This document shows, piece after piece, positions 54,725 through 64,000 of a stretch of 64,000 nucleotides of DNA. This DNA is from Porogramme epimiltina (Eukaryota; Basidiomycota; Agaricomycetes; Polyporales; Polyporaceae): contig FTLJ01000434.1 of NCBI GenBank assembly GCA_900155495.1, forward strand, positions 18,990 through 82,989, given 5' to 3'. The translations under genes and the position numbers were made by a program. The notes beneath the pieces are model-generated. The model was given only the letters and a program-made list of their open reading frames with translations. It did no database searches and was not told where the DNA came from. How positions within the stretch are numbered: the stretch's first letter is position 1; the number at the start of each line of letters is the position of its first letter.

Positions 54725-57331
54725 ATGGCCTCCGAGCCTCTCGAACACACCATCGGCGCCATCCTCATCGGCGCACTCTTCTCCGCCCTGTCAGTCACAC
54801 CCCTCTTCTCCCTCGCGACCTGAACCAACCCTCCTCGCATATAGCCTGTCCGGCGCGGTTGCCACGCAAGCCATCCTCTACTTCAGACTCTACGGGGGCG
54901 ACGACTACCGCCGCAACACCATCATCGTGAGTCCTCCTTCCCTCGCTCAGGGACCCTATGTTGATTGCGCGCGCCGCCGAAGGTCTCTACACTATGGTAT
55001 GTGCTTCCCCTGATTGCCTCCGTCAAATCACAAGATCAACCCCCCTGCCAGGTTCCTCGACGCCCTCCACCTCTCCATGGCCTTCGTCTCAGTGTGGATA
55101 TACCTCATCCGCAACTGGGGCAGCGATAGCATACACGATTACATCCCCTGGTGAGTCCCCCATCACTCCTCCGCCACGCCCGCCACCAACCCCACCCGCA
55201 GGACCATAGCTGTACGTCTCCCGCGCCTCCCCGCGTTTGTTCCCTTCTCACCTCGCCGCCGCGGGCCTCGACCCAAAGCTTACCGTAGCGCTCACCGTGA
55301 GTTCTCGTCCGCGCCGCCTGCGCCCGTAGCCCCCCCTCACTTTAGCCCCTCTAGGCCATCGTCACTCTCATTTCACACTGGTACGTGCCCGCCCCTGCTT
55401 CCCCGCCTGCGCCCCGGCCCACCCCAACCGTCCCCCCACTCGCAGTTTCTTCGCGCACCGGGTTTACGTCTGTAAGTCGCGCCGCGTCCCGCTGATCCCC
55501 GCGCTCCACCGCTAACCGTCCCGCGCCGCACCAGTGAGCGGGTCCTCGTGGTGGTTGACATCGCCAATCGTGAGTCCCGCCCTCCCCGCCTCCCTCCGCC
55601 TGCGCGCGTCCTTACGTGCGCGCACACAGCTCCTGCTCGCCGTCGGCCGCCTAGGTACGCTACCCGCGCGTTCTCATGCCCAGACGCCCCCGCTCACCGG
55701 AGCCCCACGCCCACGCTCCCGCCCGGACAGTCGCCGCGCTTGGTACGTCGCGTCACATGCCCGCCCCGCGCCGCCGCGCGGTGTCCAATATACGAGCTGA
55801 CTTTGGAATGTTGGACGTGCAGTATCAACATCCGAGATGTGAGGCTTCTATTGGCGCCCGAACGATCTGCGTTTGCTGATTGGGGCGTCCGCGCGCGCTC
55901 TCCCCCTCCCGCTCTTTTTTTATTTGGCGTCGCTGGCGTTGGCGTTTGGCAGGATCACGTTGCGCAGTTACAATGCTTTTGTCGACCAGGTCGGCGTGAG
56001 TCGCGTTTTCCTATCTTCTTTTGCGATATTGCGTTTCGGCGTTCTTGATGCTGATACATGGCCGCCGCGCGCGCTACAGTGGGTCTTCACCACGGGGCTC
56101 TCGCTGTCCACGACCGTCGACGTACTCATCACCGTATCATTAATCGCCCTCCTGCAACGCAGCAGGACCGGCTTCTCTACCGTGTACGTCCCGCGCCCCT
56201 GGCTTCCATCAGTCTTCTTTACGGCTAACTGGCATTCGGTTGCACAGTACTGACCACTTAATTGACGTTGTCACCCTGTATACCGTCGAAACTGGCTTAG
56301 TTACCAGGTGAACCTCTTCCTTCTTCCTTACGCTCCTCCCGAGCTGACCGGAACCTCCACTCCTCCACCCCATATCCCCATATGCAGTATCACCACGGCT
56401 GTCTCCCTCGTCTGCGTAAGTGGCAGCGCTGTCGGTCTAGGTTCACCGTGTCGCTCACATACGTGCTGCGCTGCGCAGTGGCTGACGATGCCCCGCAACC
56501 TAATATTCCTCGCCCTCCACTTCTCGATATCCAAGCGTGCGTCTTTCCACCCGGATCCAGGCCCTCCGCTGACGTCGACACCCCCTCTCCTCCCACCTTC
56601 TCGCCCCCCTCTCTCCCGCTCCGCTGTGGCCCACCGCGCAGTATACGCTACATCCACATTAGCAACGTGAGTCCCCCTCTGCGCTAGAACCCTCTCCCCA
56701 CCCACCCCTTCTGGGCCCGATCACCTCGATCGCGATCACGCCTCTGACAGGCCGGGCCGGGGGCCGTTTGACGTGCGATGACAGCCGGGCTGACTACTCG
56801 GCTCGTTTTTTTTTTTCTTTCTCTCCGTCGCGCAGGCTCAACGCGCGAAAATCGCTGCGCCGGCGCACGCGCCAGCCGAACCAGCACATCCTCCCCGTCA
56901 TCTCGTCCCTCCACGAGGCGCAGAGCCAGACGCGCCGCGAGGGCGGCGAGGACGAGGACGTCGACGCGGACCTGGTGGGTCCCCCCCTCCCCTCCGGCTG
57001 TCCCGCAGACGCACGCCGCTGACCTCCGTGTTTTTTTTCATCTATTTTGCTCCTCTGACAGCGCGAGAGCCTCAAGTCGGTGCACCCGAGCACGGGCACG
57101 GGCCCGCTCCGGATACGCCTGCGCGCGCGCCAGCTGCTCTGGCTCCCGTCCGGGCTCAGCTCGCTCGCGCCCCCGGACGCGAAGCGCGCGACGGTCCTCG
57201 AGGGGTCCGCGTCCGACCCGGGCGTCGAGCGCGACGGCGCGGGCAGGAGACGGGACGAGCGTGGCGCGGAAGGGGGCGGGGGCGCGGCGGGGCTGCGGCC
57301 CCCGGAGGTCGCGCGGCTGTCCCCCGTGTAG
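54725..57331 (+). CDS. DUF6534-type seven-helix membrane protein
   Basis: Agaricomycete-specific family of predicted multi-pass membrane proteins of unknown function. Exons: MASEPLEHTIGAILIGALFS / LSGAVATQAILYFRLYGGDD / a 14-nt micro-exon VSTLW (54983-54996) / FLDALHLSMAFVSVWIYLIR / WTIA / LTVALT / AIVTLISHW / FFAHRVYV / LSGSSWWLTSPIV / LLAVGRL, then AFVDQ, WVFTTGLSLSTTVDVLITVS, LLQRSRTGFST, HLIDVVTLYTVETGLVT, WLTMPRNLIFLALHFSISK, and LNARKSLRRRTRQPNQHILP. Six to seven hydrophobic helices are visible, then a Lys/Arg-rich cytoplasmic tail. The last exon (from 57061) adds ~90 GC-rich, disordered residues to the stop at 57331. The number of tiny exons makes an exact model difficult, particularly at 55640-55980. 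Confidence 0.85.
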
Positions 57332-58098
57332 GACGCGCGCGCGTGTGGCCGCGCGCGTGTGTGGGAGGAGCGGACTCGGACTTCGTCGCTCGGACAGATG
57401 GGAGCTGCGCTCGTCTCCGCCGCGGTGCACGGGCATGGGCGCGGGTGTAGTACAGTACAGTACATAACATACATACATACATACATACGTCGGGGCGGCG
57501 CACACGCAGGTCAATGCTACAGTGTACATTTAGGACACGCGCGCGGGGCCCCGGATATCAGCCGTCGTCGACGCGCCATTGTCGCGGCTGGTGGTGGCGC
57601 GTCCGAGCATCCGGCGAGCCCAGGTGGATATGGAGCGATGTGAACGATATTCACCGGCTCGACGCCGTCGTGACGTACCCGGATTCCGCTTTTCATTAAG
57701 CTTGCTCGGACGGAGGCATGGAACGCGAAGGCGGGGTCGGACCATGCGCGCGGCGCGCGCGTTCCTCGTCTCCGCGTCATCGTCCCCGCATCTGCACCCG
57801 TGTACATACCAGGCCAAGTGCGTGCGTGCGTGCGCGGATAATCTGGCAATTTGGAGTGCACCCGAGCGCGGCGGACGTGGGTGCGCTGTGTGCGCTCCGA
57901 CAGCGCGGAACGCGCGGCGGTGGGGTATGTATAATTGGTGTCATGTGATCGTGTCGTGAGCGTTGTCAGGCGTGCCAGTGAATCAGCGATAGCCCGGACA
58001 GATTGGTGGTGGAATTCGGCCTCCTTCGTGGAGCCGTGGTAGTAATCGTACAAAGGTCCAAGTGCGCTCAACGAGAGTCCGGAGCGGGAGCAGGGCGC
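57332..58098. other. Convergent intergenic region with simple repeats
   Basis: Between convergent genes. TACAG/ACAT microsatellite at 57449-57489. No gene supported. Confidence 0.45.
57449..57489. repeat. TACAG / ACAT microsatellite
   Basis: Three TACAG units run into about six ACAT units just downstream of the DUF6534 stop codon. Confidence 0.8.
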
Positions 58099-58711
58099 TT
58101 AGTGGTACTCGGCCTCCCGCTGCTCCTGTGCCTGGGGGGCAACAGCGGTGGGTGCGGGTGAGGGCGGTGGCTCCTCAGCACTGCCGAAGGCAAGGCCTTC
58201 GTTGAAGTGGCGGAGGCGGGCCAACTCGGCCTCGACCTGCTCAATCCTCGTCTGGAGATTGCTCTGGGTCATGTCAAGGAAATGGATGTGGTTCGTGGCT
58301 ACAGCGTAGCGGCAGGCTCGTTCATCGCCAGTCGTGATGATCACGGATTAGGAGAAAGACTCACCACGATGCAGTAGGCTAGCTTTACTGGTCTTCTGGT
58401 CTGACTCCGGGAGTGCGTCTTGAAGGCGGTGGTAGCCGTTATGAAGCTCGTCCCGCCTGCGCTGCTCGGACGCGATCCGCTGGTGGCGGATCTCCTCGCG
58501 GCGTATGTCGATGCTCATGATGGAGCGTTTCTTCTGGTACTGTCACATAGCAGCATTTAAAGTTCAGTTTCCTATGGCAATCAAGGCAGGAGGGAGTAAT
58601 AAGTACCTGGTCATCGTGTCCTATGGATGAAGGCCCTGATCCTCCATACCCTGAGTCTGTGCAGCTGGGCGCGTAATCTATTTCTTCTTCCGCTTGAGGG
58701 CCCTCTTTCAT
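58099..58711 (-). CDS. bHLH DNA-binding domain protein (probably C-terminal part of the gene to the right)
   Basis: Three exons: MKEGPQAEEEIDYAPS, DSGYGGSGPSSIGHDDQ / YQKKRSIMSIDIRREEIRHQ, RIASEQRRRDELHNGYHRLQ (basic region and helix 1), DALPESDQKTSKASLLHR (loop, start of helix 2) / ATNHIHFLDMTQSNLQTRIE, QVEAELARLRHFNEGL (helix 2 into a coiled-coil), then a Pro-rich tail. The basic region ExxRR (SEQRRRDEL) is that of E-box-binding bHLH proteins. The ATG at 58711 is directly preceded by ..gtaag, usable as an acceptor from the exon ending at 58770, in frame, so this may be the 3' half of one fused gene (58099-59978). Taken alone it is a ~160-residue protein, short for a transcription factor. 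Confidence 0.7.
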
Positions 58712-58769
58712 CTTACCTGGGTATCAACGAAACGGATACAGCCTTAAAAGTGTGTAATTGTTACCTCAC

Positions 58770-59978
58770 CTCGTGAAACAAGAATACTTCGCGGTCACTT
58801 GCACAAACATACGGAACGTCGGTCTCCTGCATATTATAAGGCAATAGGCCGTGAAAATCCAGGCAACTCTAACTATACCTGCAAGAGACGGTCAATATAT
58901 AGCCCCACTGGATCATATGTCTTCAAAAAGTTAGTGTGCAGAAAGAACACCACTTAAAAAGTAACACCAACCGCGGAAAATGTCGCCGACGAATCGGTGT
59001 CGGACTGCGAGTCGCTGTTTGACCCTTGTTCATTCAAGCCGCAGCTACCTGGCGGATCGTTTCCATCTTCTCCATCGAGGTTTGGGATTCCGGAGGCGCC
59101 TCGTATCACCTTAGGCCCTCTGAAGCGTCGCGTCTTCATTTTGTAGTAGTTGAGGAAGATGGTTTGATCTCGCGTCGCTTGCGGTTCAGCATCCTTTTGG
59201 AACCTCGCTGAAGGACCGTACCTCGATGACACCGACGACGTAGTGCCACTGGACAAGGTGACACGGAATTCGCCAGAGGTCGCGGGGATGAACGTTCCCC
59301 CCGTGATGCGTAGCTCTCCACGAGATTGAGCGTCGGAGAATGCCGCTTCGGCCCAGGTTGTTGTTTTGGTAAAGCCGGACACGAATATGATATCCTCTTC
59401 AGCAAGGCCCATTCCCAGCTGAGCATTAGCGAATTCTACCCAGTTCGCGATGTGGGATTTTATGTAGAGTTTGATGTGAAGATCACAGTCGAGATGCGTC
59501 CAATCGGCTGGTCCTCCGAGAAGGAGAATTGCACCCGCCTCCTCCGTATACTCGAAGCTTAGCCCCAACGCTCCGGATGCCCCAGAAGCCGGTTCACTGT
59601 GCCATTCATGACTGATAAGAACGAACATATCCTTCAAATGACGACACACCTTGCAGAAACCCCACCAGACACCGTGAGCGCCCGAATGCTCTTGCTGTGG
59701 AGTTGGCTCTGCGTGATGTGGTCTGGGCAAAAACGCGGAGTGAGTCGACTGGGAGGTCGAAAAACTTGGAAATTTAGGGGAGTTCCCAGGTGTGAGTTCA
59801 CGGTGTCTTCCTCGTCACGCATGCAGTTGAAGAGAAAGAAGAAGTAACCGGCCTTGAGGTAGCCAATATCTCCTATGCGGATTTCCCCATACTGCGTAGA
59901 GGGCTCGGGACCCCAGAGAGGGTGTCCATAGCCTAGGGCCCAGAGCTGGGTTGCATATACCTCGTGAGCGGGAGGCAT
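58770..59978 (-). CDS. Orphan MPPAHEVYA-family protein, paralogue 1
   Basis: Agaricomycete orphan family; function unknown. ATG 59978: MPPAHEVYATQLWALGYGHP, GEIRIGDIGYLKAGYFFFLF, NCMRDEEDTV, DHITQSQLHSKSIRALTVSG / then LGLSFEYTEEAGAILLLGGP, ADWTHLDCDLHIKLYIKSHI, ANWVEFANAQLGMGLAEEDI, IFVSGFTKTTTWAEAAFSDA, FLNYYKMKTRRFRGPKVIRG, a Ser/Asp-rich linker / TYDPVGLYIDRLLQ / ETDVPYVCASDREVFLFHE ending at 58770 at a gtgagg donor. So the gene does not end there: the next in-frame acceptor leads into the bHLH exons (58711-58099). Its sister at 60653-62965 instead continues into membrane helices. Confidence 0.75.
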
Positions 59979-60652
59979 AGTAGGGACAGTGTTTGCAGGA
60001 GTTGCGTTGCGCGTTGCGATTTAAGGATGGAAACCGCGAGCTCAGTTGCGTACTCGAGAAGAGTGAAGTAGCTATATTAGCCGCTTGAAGTATACCTAGA
60101 CGAGGGAAGCTGTCAGACAGAAATAGAAGAGGTAAAATGAACATGTACGGAAAGAATGCATACCTCAGCCGACAGCGTGCTTGAGACGAGTGAAGGAGCT
60201 GGAGGATACCTCAGAAAACAGGGGGAAAGGCGTACACGAGTATATCACATCCATTTAGTATATATGGTCATACTTCACATCCAAAGGCAGTGCATACGGG
60301 TTCTACTGTACTCGGAACCCTACTTATACATTACGCGCCCATCGTGTTCGAGTTCCTCCATCAAAGACTATGGAAGCTGGTCGACAGTGATGGTAGTTCG
60401 GCCAGGGCGAGTCCCCAACGCCAATTCTTATATGGGGGTTGGGAAAGTTCATCAGAAATGTAAAGACGTCGAGAAATATTCCGAGAGCGGCGGATCCCCG
60501 GAGTCGCAGACGAAAGAACGGAGCAAAAAGTGTCACCCTTCCGACTTAGCGCTGCAAGATGGCGCGCCCGCCGCCATCACTATCAAAACAGATACAAATC
60601 GTTTGGACCACTGAAGTATGCTTACATACACTGGATGACGCCATACCAATGA
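59979..60652. other. Promoter of paralogue 1 and 3' flank of paralogue 2
   Basis: Relatively AT-rich. No coding region supported. Confidence 0.4.
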
Positions 60653-62965
60653 CTACACAGCGTCTCCAGCCCTCCGCCTCCGTTGTCTCTCTGCGTTACG
60701 CAACCCGGTCACTGCGAACTTCAGATCCTGCTCCCCGGACTCCTGGAACACCACAAACACCAAGCTGATAAAGAGGTCGGAGCTAACTACTGGGCCGATC
60801 CACAGAGTACAAGCGAATGCGAGCAGGGAGCCTTTGAGTGCAAGCTCGGCCACGAGCGCACAGAACCCGGGGAAGCGGCACAAGAGTGAGAAGAAAAACC
60901 ACGAGCCGGATGCGTCCTTTGTAAGGCGCTGTGTAGGGGAGGAGATATAGCTAATTAGTAAGGGCTGGAGAATATGCATCACAGAAGACGTACCTGGAAT
61001 GTCACAGTATCCCTGCCACTGTAAACCATGAGGAGGTAGATATCGACGAGGAGCCCCATGCCAGCCGCGAGCGCCCCTGCAACCATTGTGCTGTGCAGGA
61101 ACGAATCGAAGGCGATGAATGTAGATCGATTTGAACTCGCCCCGGAGAGGTAGACTGCAATAGTGGGAAACTGTGAGGGTGTGCACGATCAAGAGCAACT
61201 ATTAACGAAGAGAATACTAAGAGAAGAGTAGATACAACGCACTACATCTACCCTTAGCATCGTAACGTAGGCGCTCGTAAAGGCAAAGAGCTATGTAGGT
61301 GCTCGAAGTCAATGATAATTATAAGAAATGAAATGGATGCGACGCACAGCTACACCGGTAGATCTCCACTCAACAAGCAGTCGCTCCTGCATCTTCTCAA
61401 GCTCCTTTATACCTCCAGCCTCAGCGTCTCTGAGGCCGCTATATATATCTGACCGTTCGACGTAGCGGCGGATGACGCCGCGGTGGAAAGGGGCATTCTC
61501 CTTTGACCCACTCTGTATAGTGTGATATGGCAACGACGGAGGTACCGAAGCGAACGGAGTTGCGGCGGATGATGTCCCTTCTGGTACAATCTCGGCAAAT
61601 TCCTCAATAACGACAGGGAGAGCTGGATCTACACTCGCGGGAGAGATGTATTCATTTGATGGCAGGTGTTGGTGGATGGTGGTGGAAGGCCGTGTAGTCC
61701 TTGTTTCCTATACTTTAATAAGTAAACCTGTTGCAAGAGACTCGTACCATCATTCGCCTCACCTTGTTAACTAACGAAAATACCTCGCGGTCGCTTGCAC
61801 AGGCAAACGGGACGTTGGATATCTACGCCGTGATAAGTTAAGGGGCAGGTGTCGATAATCCTCACTAACCTCTAAAATGTGATCAAGAAATTCGCCCACT
61901 GGGTCATACGTCTTGATGAGATTAACAAAAGTATCACTGCCACAACGTAATAGCTGGGACGCACCTTTGATGACTCTGGAGACTCCGTGTCCGGCTGCAA
62001 ATCATCACGTGTTTCGGAGCCCTTGGAATCACCGGGAGGGAAATCATCGTCGTCTTCTTGATATTGGTCTGGGACACCGGAGGCACCTCGTAGTATCTTA
62101 GGCGCTCTGAAGCGGCGAGTCTTTATTTTGTAATAGTTGAGGAAAATGCTTTGATCCCGCGGAGGCTGAGGATGAGTCGCCTTTGGGAACCTATCTGGTG
62201 GGCCGTATCTTGACGAAACAGATGACATGTTGCTGTTCGACAAGGTGACGTGAAACTCGCCAGATATTGACGGGACGAACGCTCCTCCCGTGACATGTAG
62301 CCCTCCGCGAGAATGAGCATCGGAAAATGCTGCTTCGGCCCAAGCCGTTGTTTTGGTGAAGCCGGAAACAAATATGATGTCGTCCTCTGCAAGCCCCATC
62401 CCCAGGCGAACATTAGCAAACTCTACCCAGTTCTCGATGTGAGACTTCATGTATTCCTTGATGTAGAGATCGCAATCGAGATGGGTCCAATCTGCTGGTG
62501 TCTGAAGAAGAAGGATTGCGCCCGTGTCCTCTGTGCACTCGAAACTCAACCCCGTCGCTCCCGATACTCCAAATGTAGGTTCGCTGCAACATTTATCATG
62601 AACCAGAGCCAGCTTGTCTGCGGAGAAGTTACGCACCTAGCAGAAACTCCACCAGACACTGCGAGCGCTCGAATGCTCCTGCTGTGAAGTTGGCTCTGTG
62701 TGATGTGGTTCTGGCGAAATCGCGGAACGATTTGACCTGGAGGCAGAAAGACTTCGAATTTCTGGGGGGTCCCCATGTATGAGTTGACGACATCACTCTC
62801 TCCGTGCATGCAATTGAAAAGAAAGAAGAAGTAGCCGGCCTTGAGGTATCCGATGTCCCCTATGCGTATCTCCCCGTATTGCGGAGATGGCTCAGGGCCC
62901 CAGAGTGGGTGACCGTGGCCCAGGGGCCAGAGCTGGCTTGCGTATACCTCGTGAGCGGGGGGCAT
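60653..62965 (-). CDS. Orphan MPPAHEVYA-family protein, paralogue 2, with C-terminal membrane helices
   Basis: Same family as the neighbour. ATG 62965: MPPAHEVYASQLWPLGHGHP, GEIRIGDIGYLKAGYFFFLF, HITQSQLHSRSIRALAVSGG / LSFECTEDTGAILLLQTPAD, LYIKEYMKSHIENWVEFANV, DIIFVSGFTKTTAWAEAAFS, FLNYYKIKTRRFRAPKILRG, acidic linker / TYDPVGEFLDHILE / ISNVPFACASDREVFSLVNK / then a soluble stretch ending HRGVIRRYVERSDIYSGLRD, KELEKMQERLLVEWRSTGVA / LFAFTSAYVTMLR / FPTIAVYLSGASS, HSTMVAGALAAGMGLLVDIY, LLMVYSGRDTVTFQ / ASGSWFFFSLLCRFPGFCAL, LLAFACTLWIGPVVSSDLFI, ending RRRRAGDAV at 60653. About four hydrophobic helices lie at the C-terminus. The exon leading into ETRTTRPS (~61730) has an acceptor I could not fix exactly. 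Function unknown. Confidence 0.72.
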
Positions 62966-63026
62966 GGTAGGGTGTGGCCAAGAAAAAGAAAGGGGATCAG
63001 GACAGGGTGGTATAGCACTCTGAGCA

Positions 63027-63036
63027 GTATATAAGG
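63027..63036 (-). promoter_or_regulatory. TATA box of paralogue 2
   Basis: The minus strand reads CCTTATATAC about 65 bases upstream of the ATG at 62965. Confidence 0.45.
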
Positions 63037-63702
63037 ACATCTCTTGAATTCCCAGAATAGTGCATAAGAGTCCTGGTTTGGACGGAGCTCTGTGCACGCG
63101 GTCTCCTTGTGAGGAGGGTGAATTGCAGAGATTGGCAGAGGAGTCAGGCTAATTATGTGCGGCTACTCGTCTGCCGATTAGAATGTGCTTCTGCAATACT
63201 ACAACATACTTCTCAACATAACACAATCAGACAAGCATGCGGTCAGGTCAGATGGCACATACAGGGGAATGATTAATCTTCGCGCGCGCTGTAAGGTTTG
63301 TGGCTTTTGTTTGATAGCAACTTCCACGCCTCCCCACACTCCCCGCCCTCACATACGTGAGTGTCTCGCTCGGCGTTCCAAGGCGATAGCGCTCTCGGAG
63401 CCCTCGCAAACCCAGAACATAACGAGCTGGCGGCGCTCTGGCCCCAGACCATATAAACTGGGGCCTAGGCCCTTCGTGTGCGTTGAAGTTGTTTGACCGG
63501 GAAAAGGGGCCGGTGATTAATGGTATACGTCCACTCTTCTTCCGATTATGACGCATAGCTACAAGTACAGCGACGTTTCTGCAGGACGGCAACATACATC
63601 TAAGCACAACGCGAGAGACCAGACCGGAATGCACATACACGGGAATAACTTATCCGCCAGGATGCCGCACAGACCGCCGCCCCCTCTCCGCTCCCTGCCA
63701 TC
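63037..63702. other. Intergenic, with duplicated segment
   Basis: No gene supported. Roughly 63240-63440 resembles 63610-63810 (offset ~370 bases; shared features include ctcgctcggcg, ctctcggag and cccagag/cccagaa), so the 3' end of the gene at the right edge appears to have been duplicated here in decayed form. Confidence 0.4.
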
Positions 63703-63943
63703 TCAAACCGGATGGAAGACATGACTGCTCTCGCTCGGCGCTCCGAGGCTATATCGTTCGCTCTCGGAGTCTTCGCGCACCCAGAGCGCGACGAGGTGAC
63801 GGCGGGCGGCGTCACGCCCGGCCCGCGCGTCGAGCGCGACCGAGTCGCAGACCTTCGTGCAGTCCTGCACCCACACGGCGAAGTGCGTGAGGCGCTCGAA
63901 AACGGCTTCTTGCTTCGCGAGCACGGTCTGCTGTTGTTCTGTT
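63703..63943 (-). CDS. Last exon of an unidentified gene leaving the window
   Basis: Partial. A pyrimidine tract and ataacag acceptor (~63944 on the minus strand) precede an open exon: QQQTVLAKQEAVFERLTHFA, VWVQDCTKVCDSVALDARAG, RHLVALWVREDSESERYSLG, stop at 63703. The composition is protein-like (Gln-rich, then mixed helical). The gene starts beyond base 64000, so the family cannot be told. Confidence 0.4.
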
Positions 63944-63959
63944 ATCAAAGATAGGCAGA

Positions 63960-64000
63960 TAAGCAGGGGAGGAAGAGGGGGAGGGGGGGAGGAGGAGGAA
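63960..64000. repeat. Purine-rich (GGA)n tract
   Basis: The final ~40 bases are almost pure G/A on the plus strand, i.e. a polypyrimidine tract on the minus strand directly upstream of the preceding acceptor. Confidence 0.6.

Noticed and set aside
56794..57486. Minus-strand open frame of 230 residues at the DUF6534 3' end
   Set aside because: Antisense to the GC-rich last exons, no conserved features.

Overview
This is a gene-dense nuclear segment from a filamentous basidiomycete, most likely an Agaricomycete of polypore type. The evidence is that almost every gene is split by 45-70 nt GT-AG introns, the coding DNA is GC-rich, micro-exons of 14-18 nt occur, and there are lineage-typical proteins (a DUF6534 seven-helix membrane protein, a degenerate F-box/LRR protein, and the MPPAHEVYA-type orphan family). 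No bacterial features, CRISPR array, rRNA or convincing tRNA were seen.

Layout. 0.5-3.0 kb: DUF2009 protein with an N-terminal B-box-like zinc finger (+). 3.3-5.0 kb: eIF3 subunit m (-). 5.5-7.8 kb: ERMES subunit MDM34 (+), divergent from eIF3m. 8.4-12.2 kb: Virilizer-like m6A-writer scaffold (-). 12.6-13.6 kb: ORM/ORMDL sphingolipid regulator (+). 13.9-15.5 kb: MTD1 methylenetetrahydrofolate dehydrogenase (-). 16.2-17.4 kb: F-box protein (-). 18.1-19.8 kb: aldo/keto reductase (-). 21.2-22.3 kb: orphan acidic protein (-). 22.8-24.2 kb: U5 snRNP WD40 protein SNRNP40/Spf38 (+). 24.3-26.7 kb: Arb1-like Argonaute-complex protein (-). 27.5-29.0 kb: Cys-rich/AT-hook protein (-). 29.4-32.4 kb: ORC4 (-). 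34.3-34.7 kb: small orphan (-). 35.0-39.3 kb: RAT1/XRN2 exonuclease (+).

39.7-48.6 kb is a tandem segmental duplication of the interval [RAT1 tail - gene X - SEC22 3' part]. It left an intact RAT1 at the left end, an intact SEC22 at the right end, two apparently intact copies of the SPY-repeat gene X, and a truncated SEC22 pseudogene joined to a RAT1-tail relic in the middle.

49.0-50.0 kb: Mpo1-like DUF962 protein (+). 50.4-52.7 kb: intron-dense short-chain dehydrogenase (-). 52.7-54.7 kb: gene-poor, with clustered palindromes. 54.7-57.3 kb: DUF6534 membrane protein (+). 58.1-63.0 kb: two paralogues of an orphan fungal family (-). They share an N-terminal module but have different C-termini: one continues into a four-helix membrane domain, the other runs in frame into a bHLH DNA-binding domain. 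The last kilobase holds a duplicated segment and the 3' end of a gene that leaves the window.

Most genes are core housekeeping genes, with an over-representation of RNA metabolism (eIF3m, Virilizer, SNRNP40, Arb1-like, RAT1) and of sphingolipid/ER functions (ORM, MPO1, SEC22, MDM34). I see no operon-like or biosynthetic cluster logic. The most unusual points are the 39-48 kb duplication and the C-terminal module swap at 58-63 kb.
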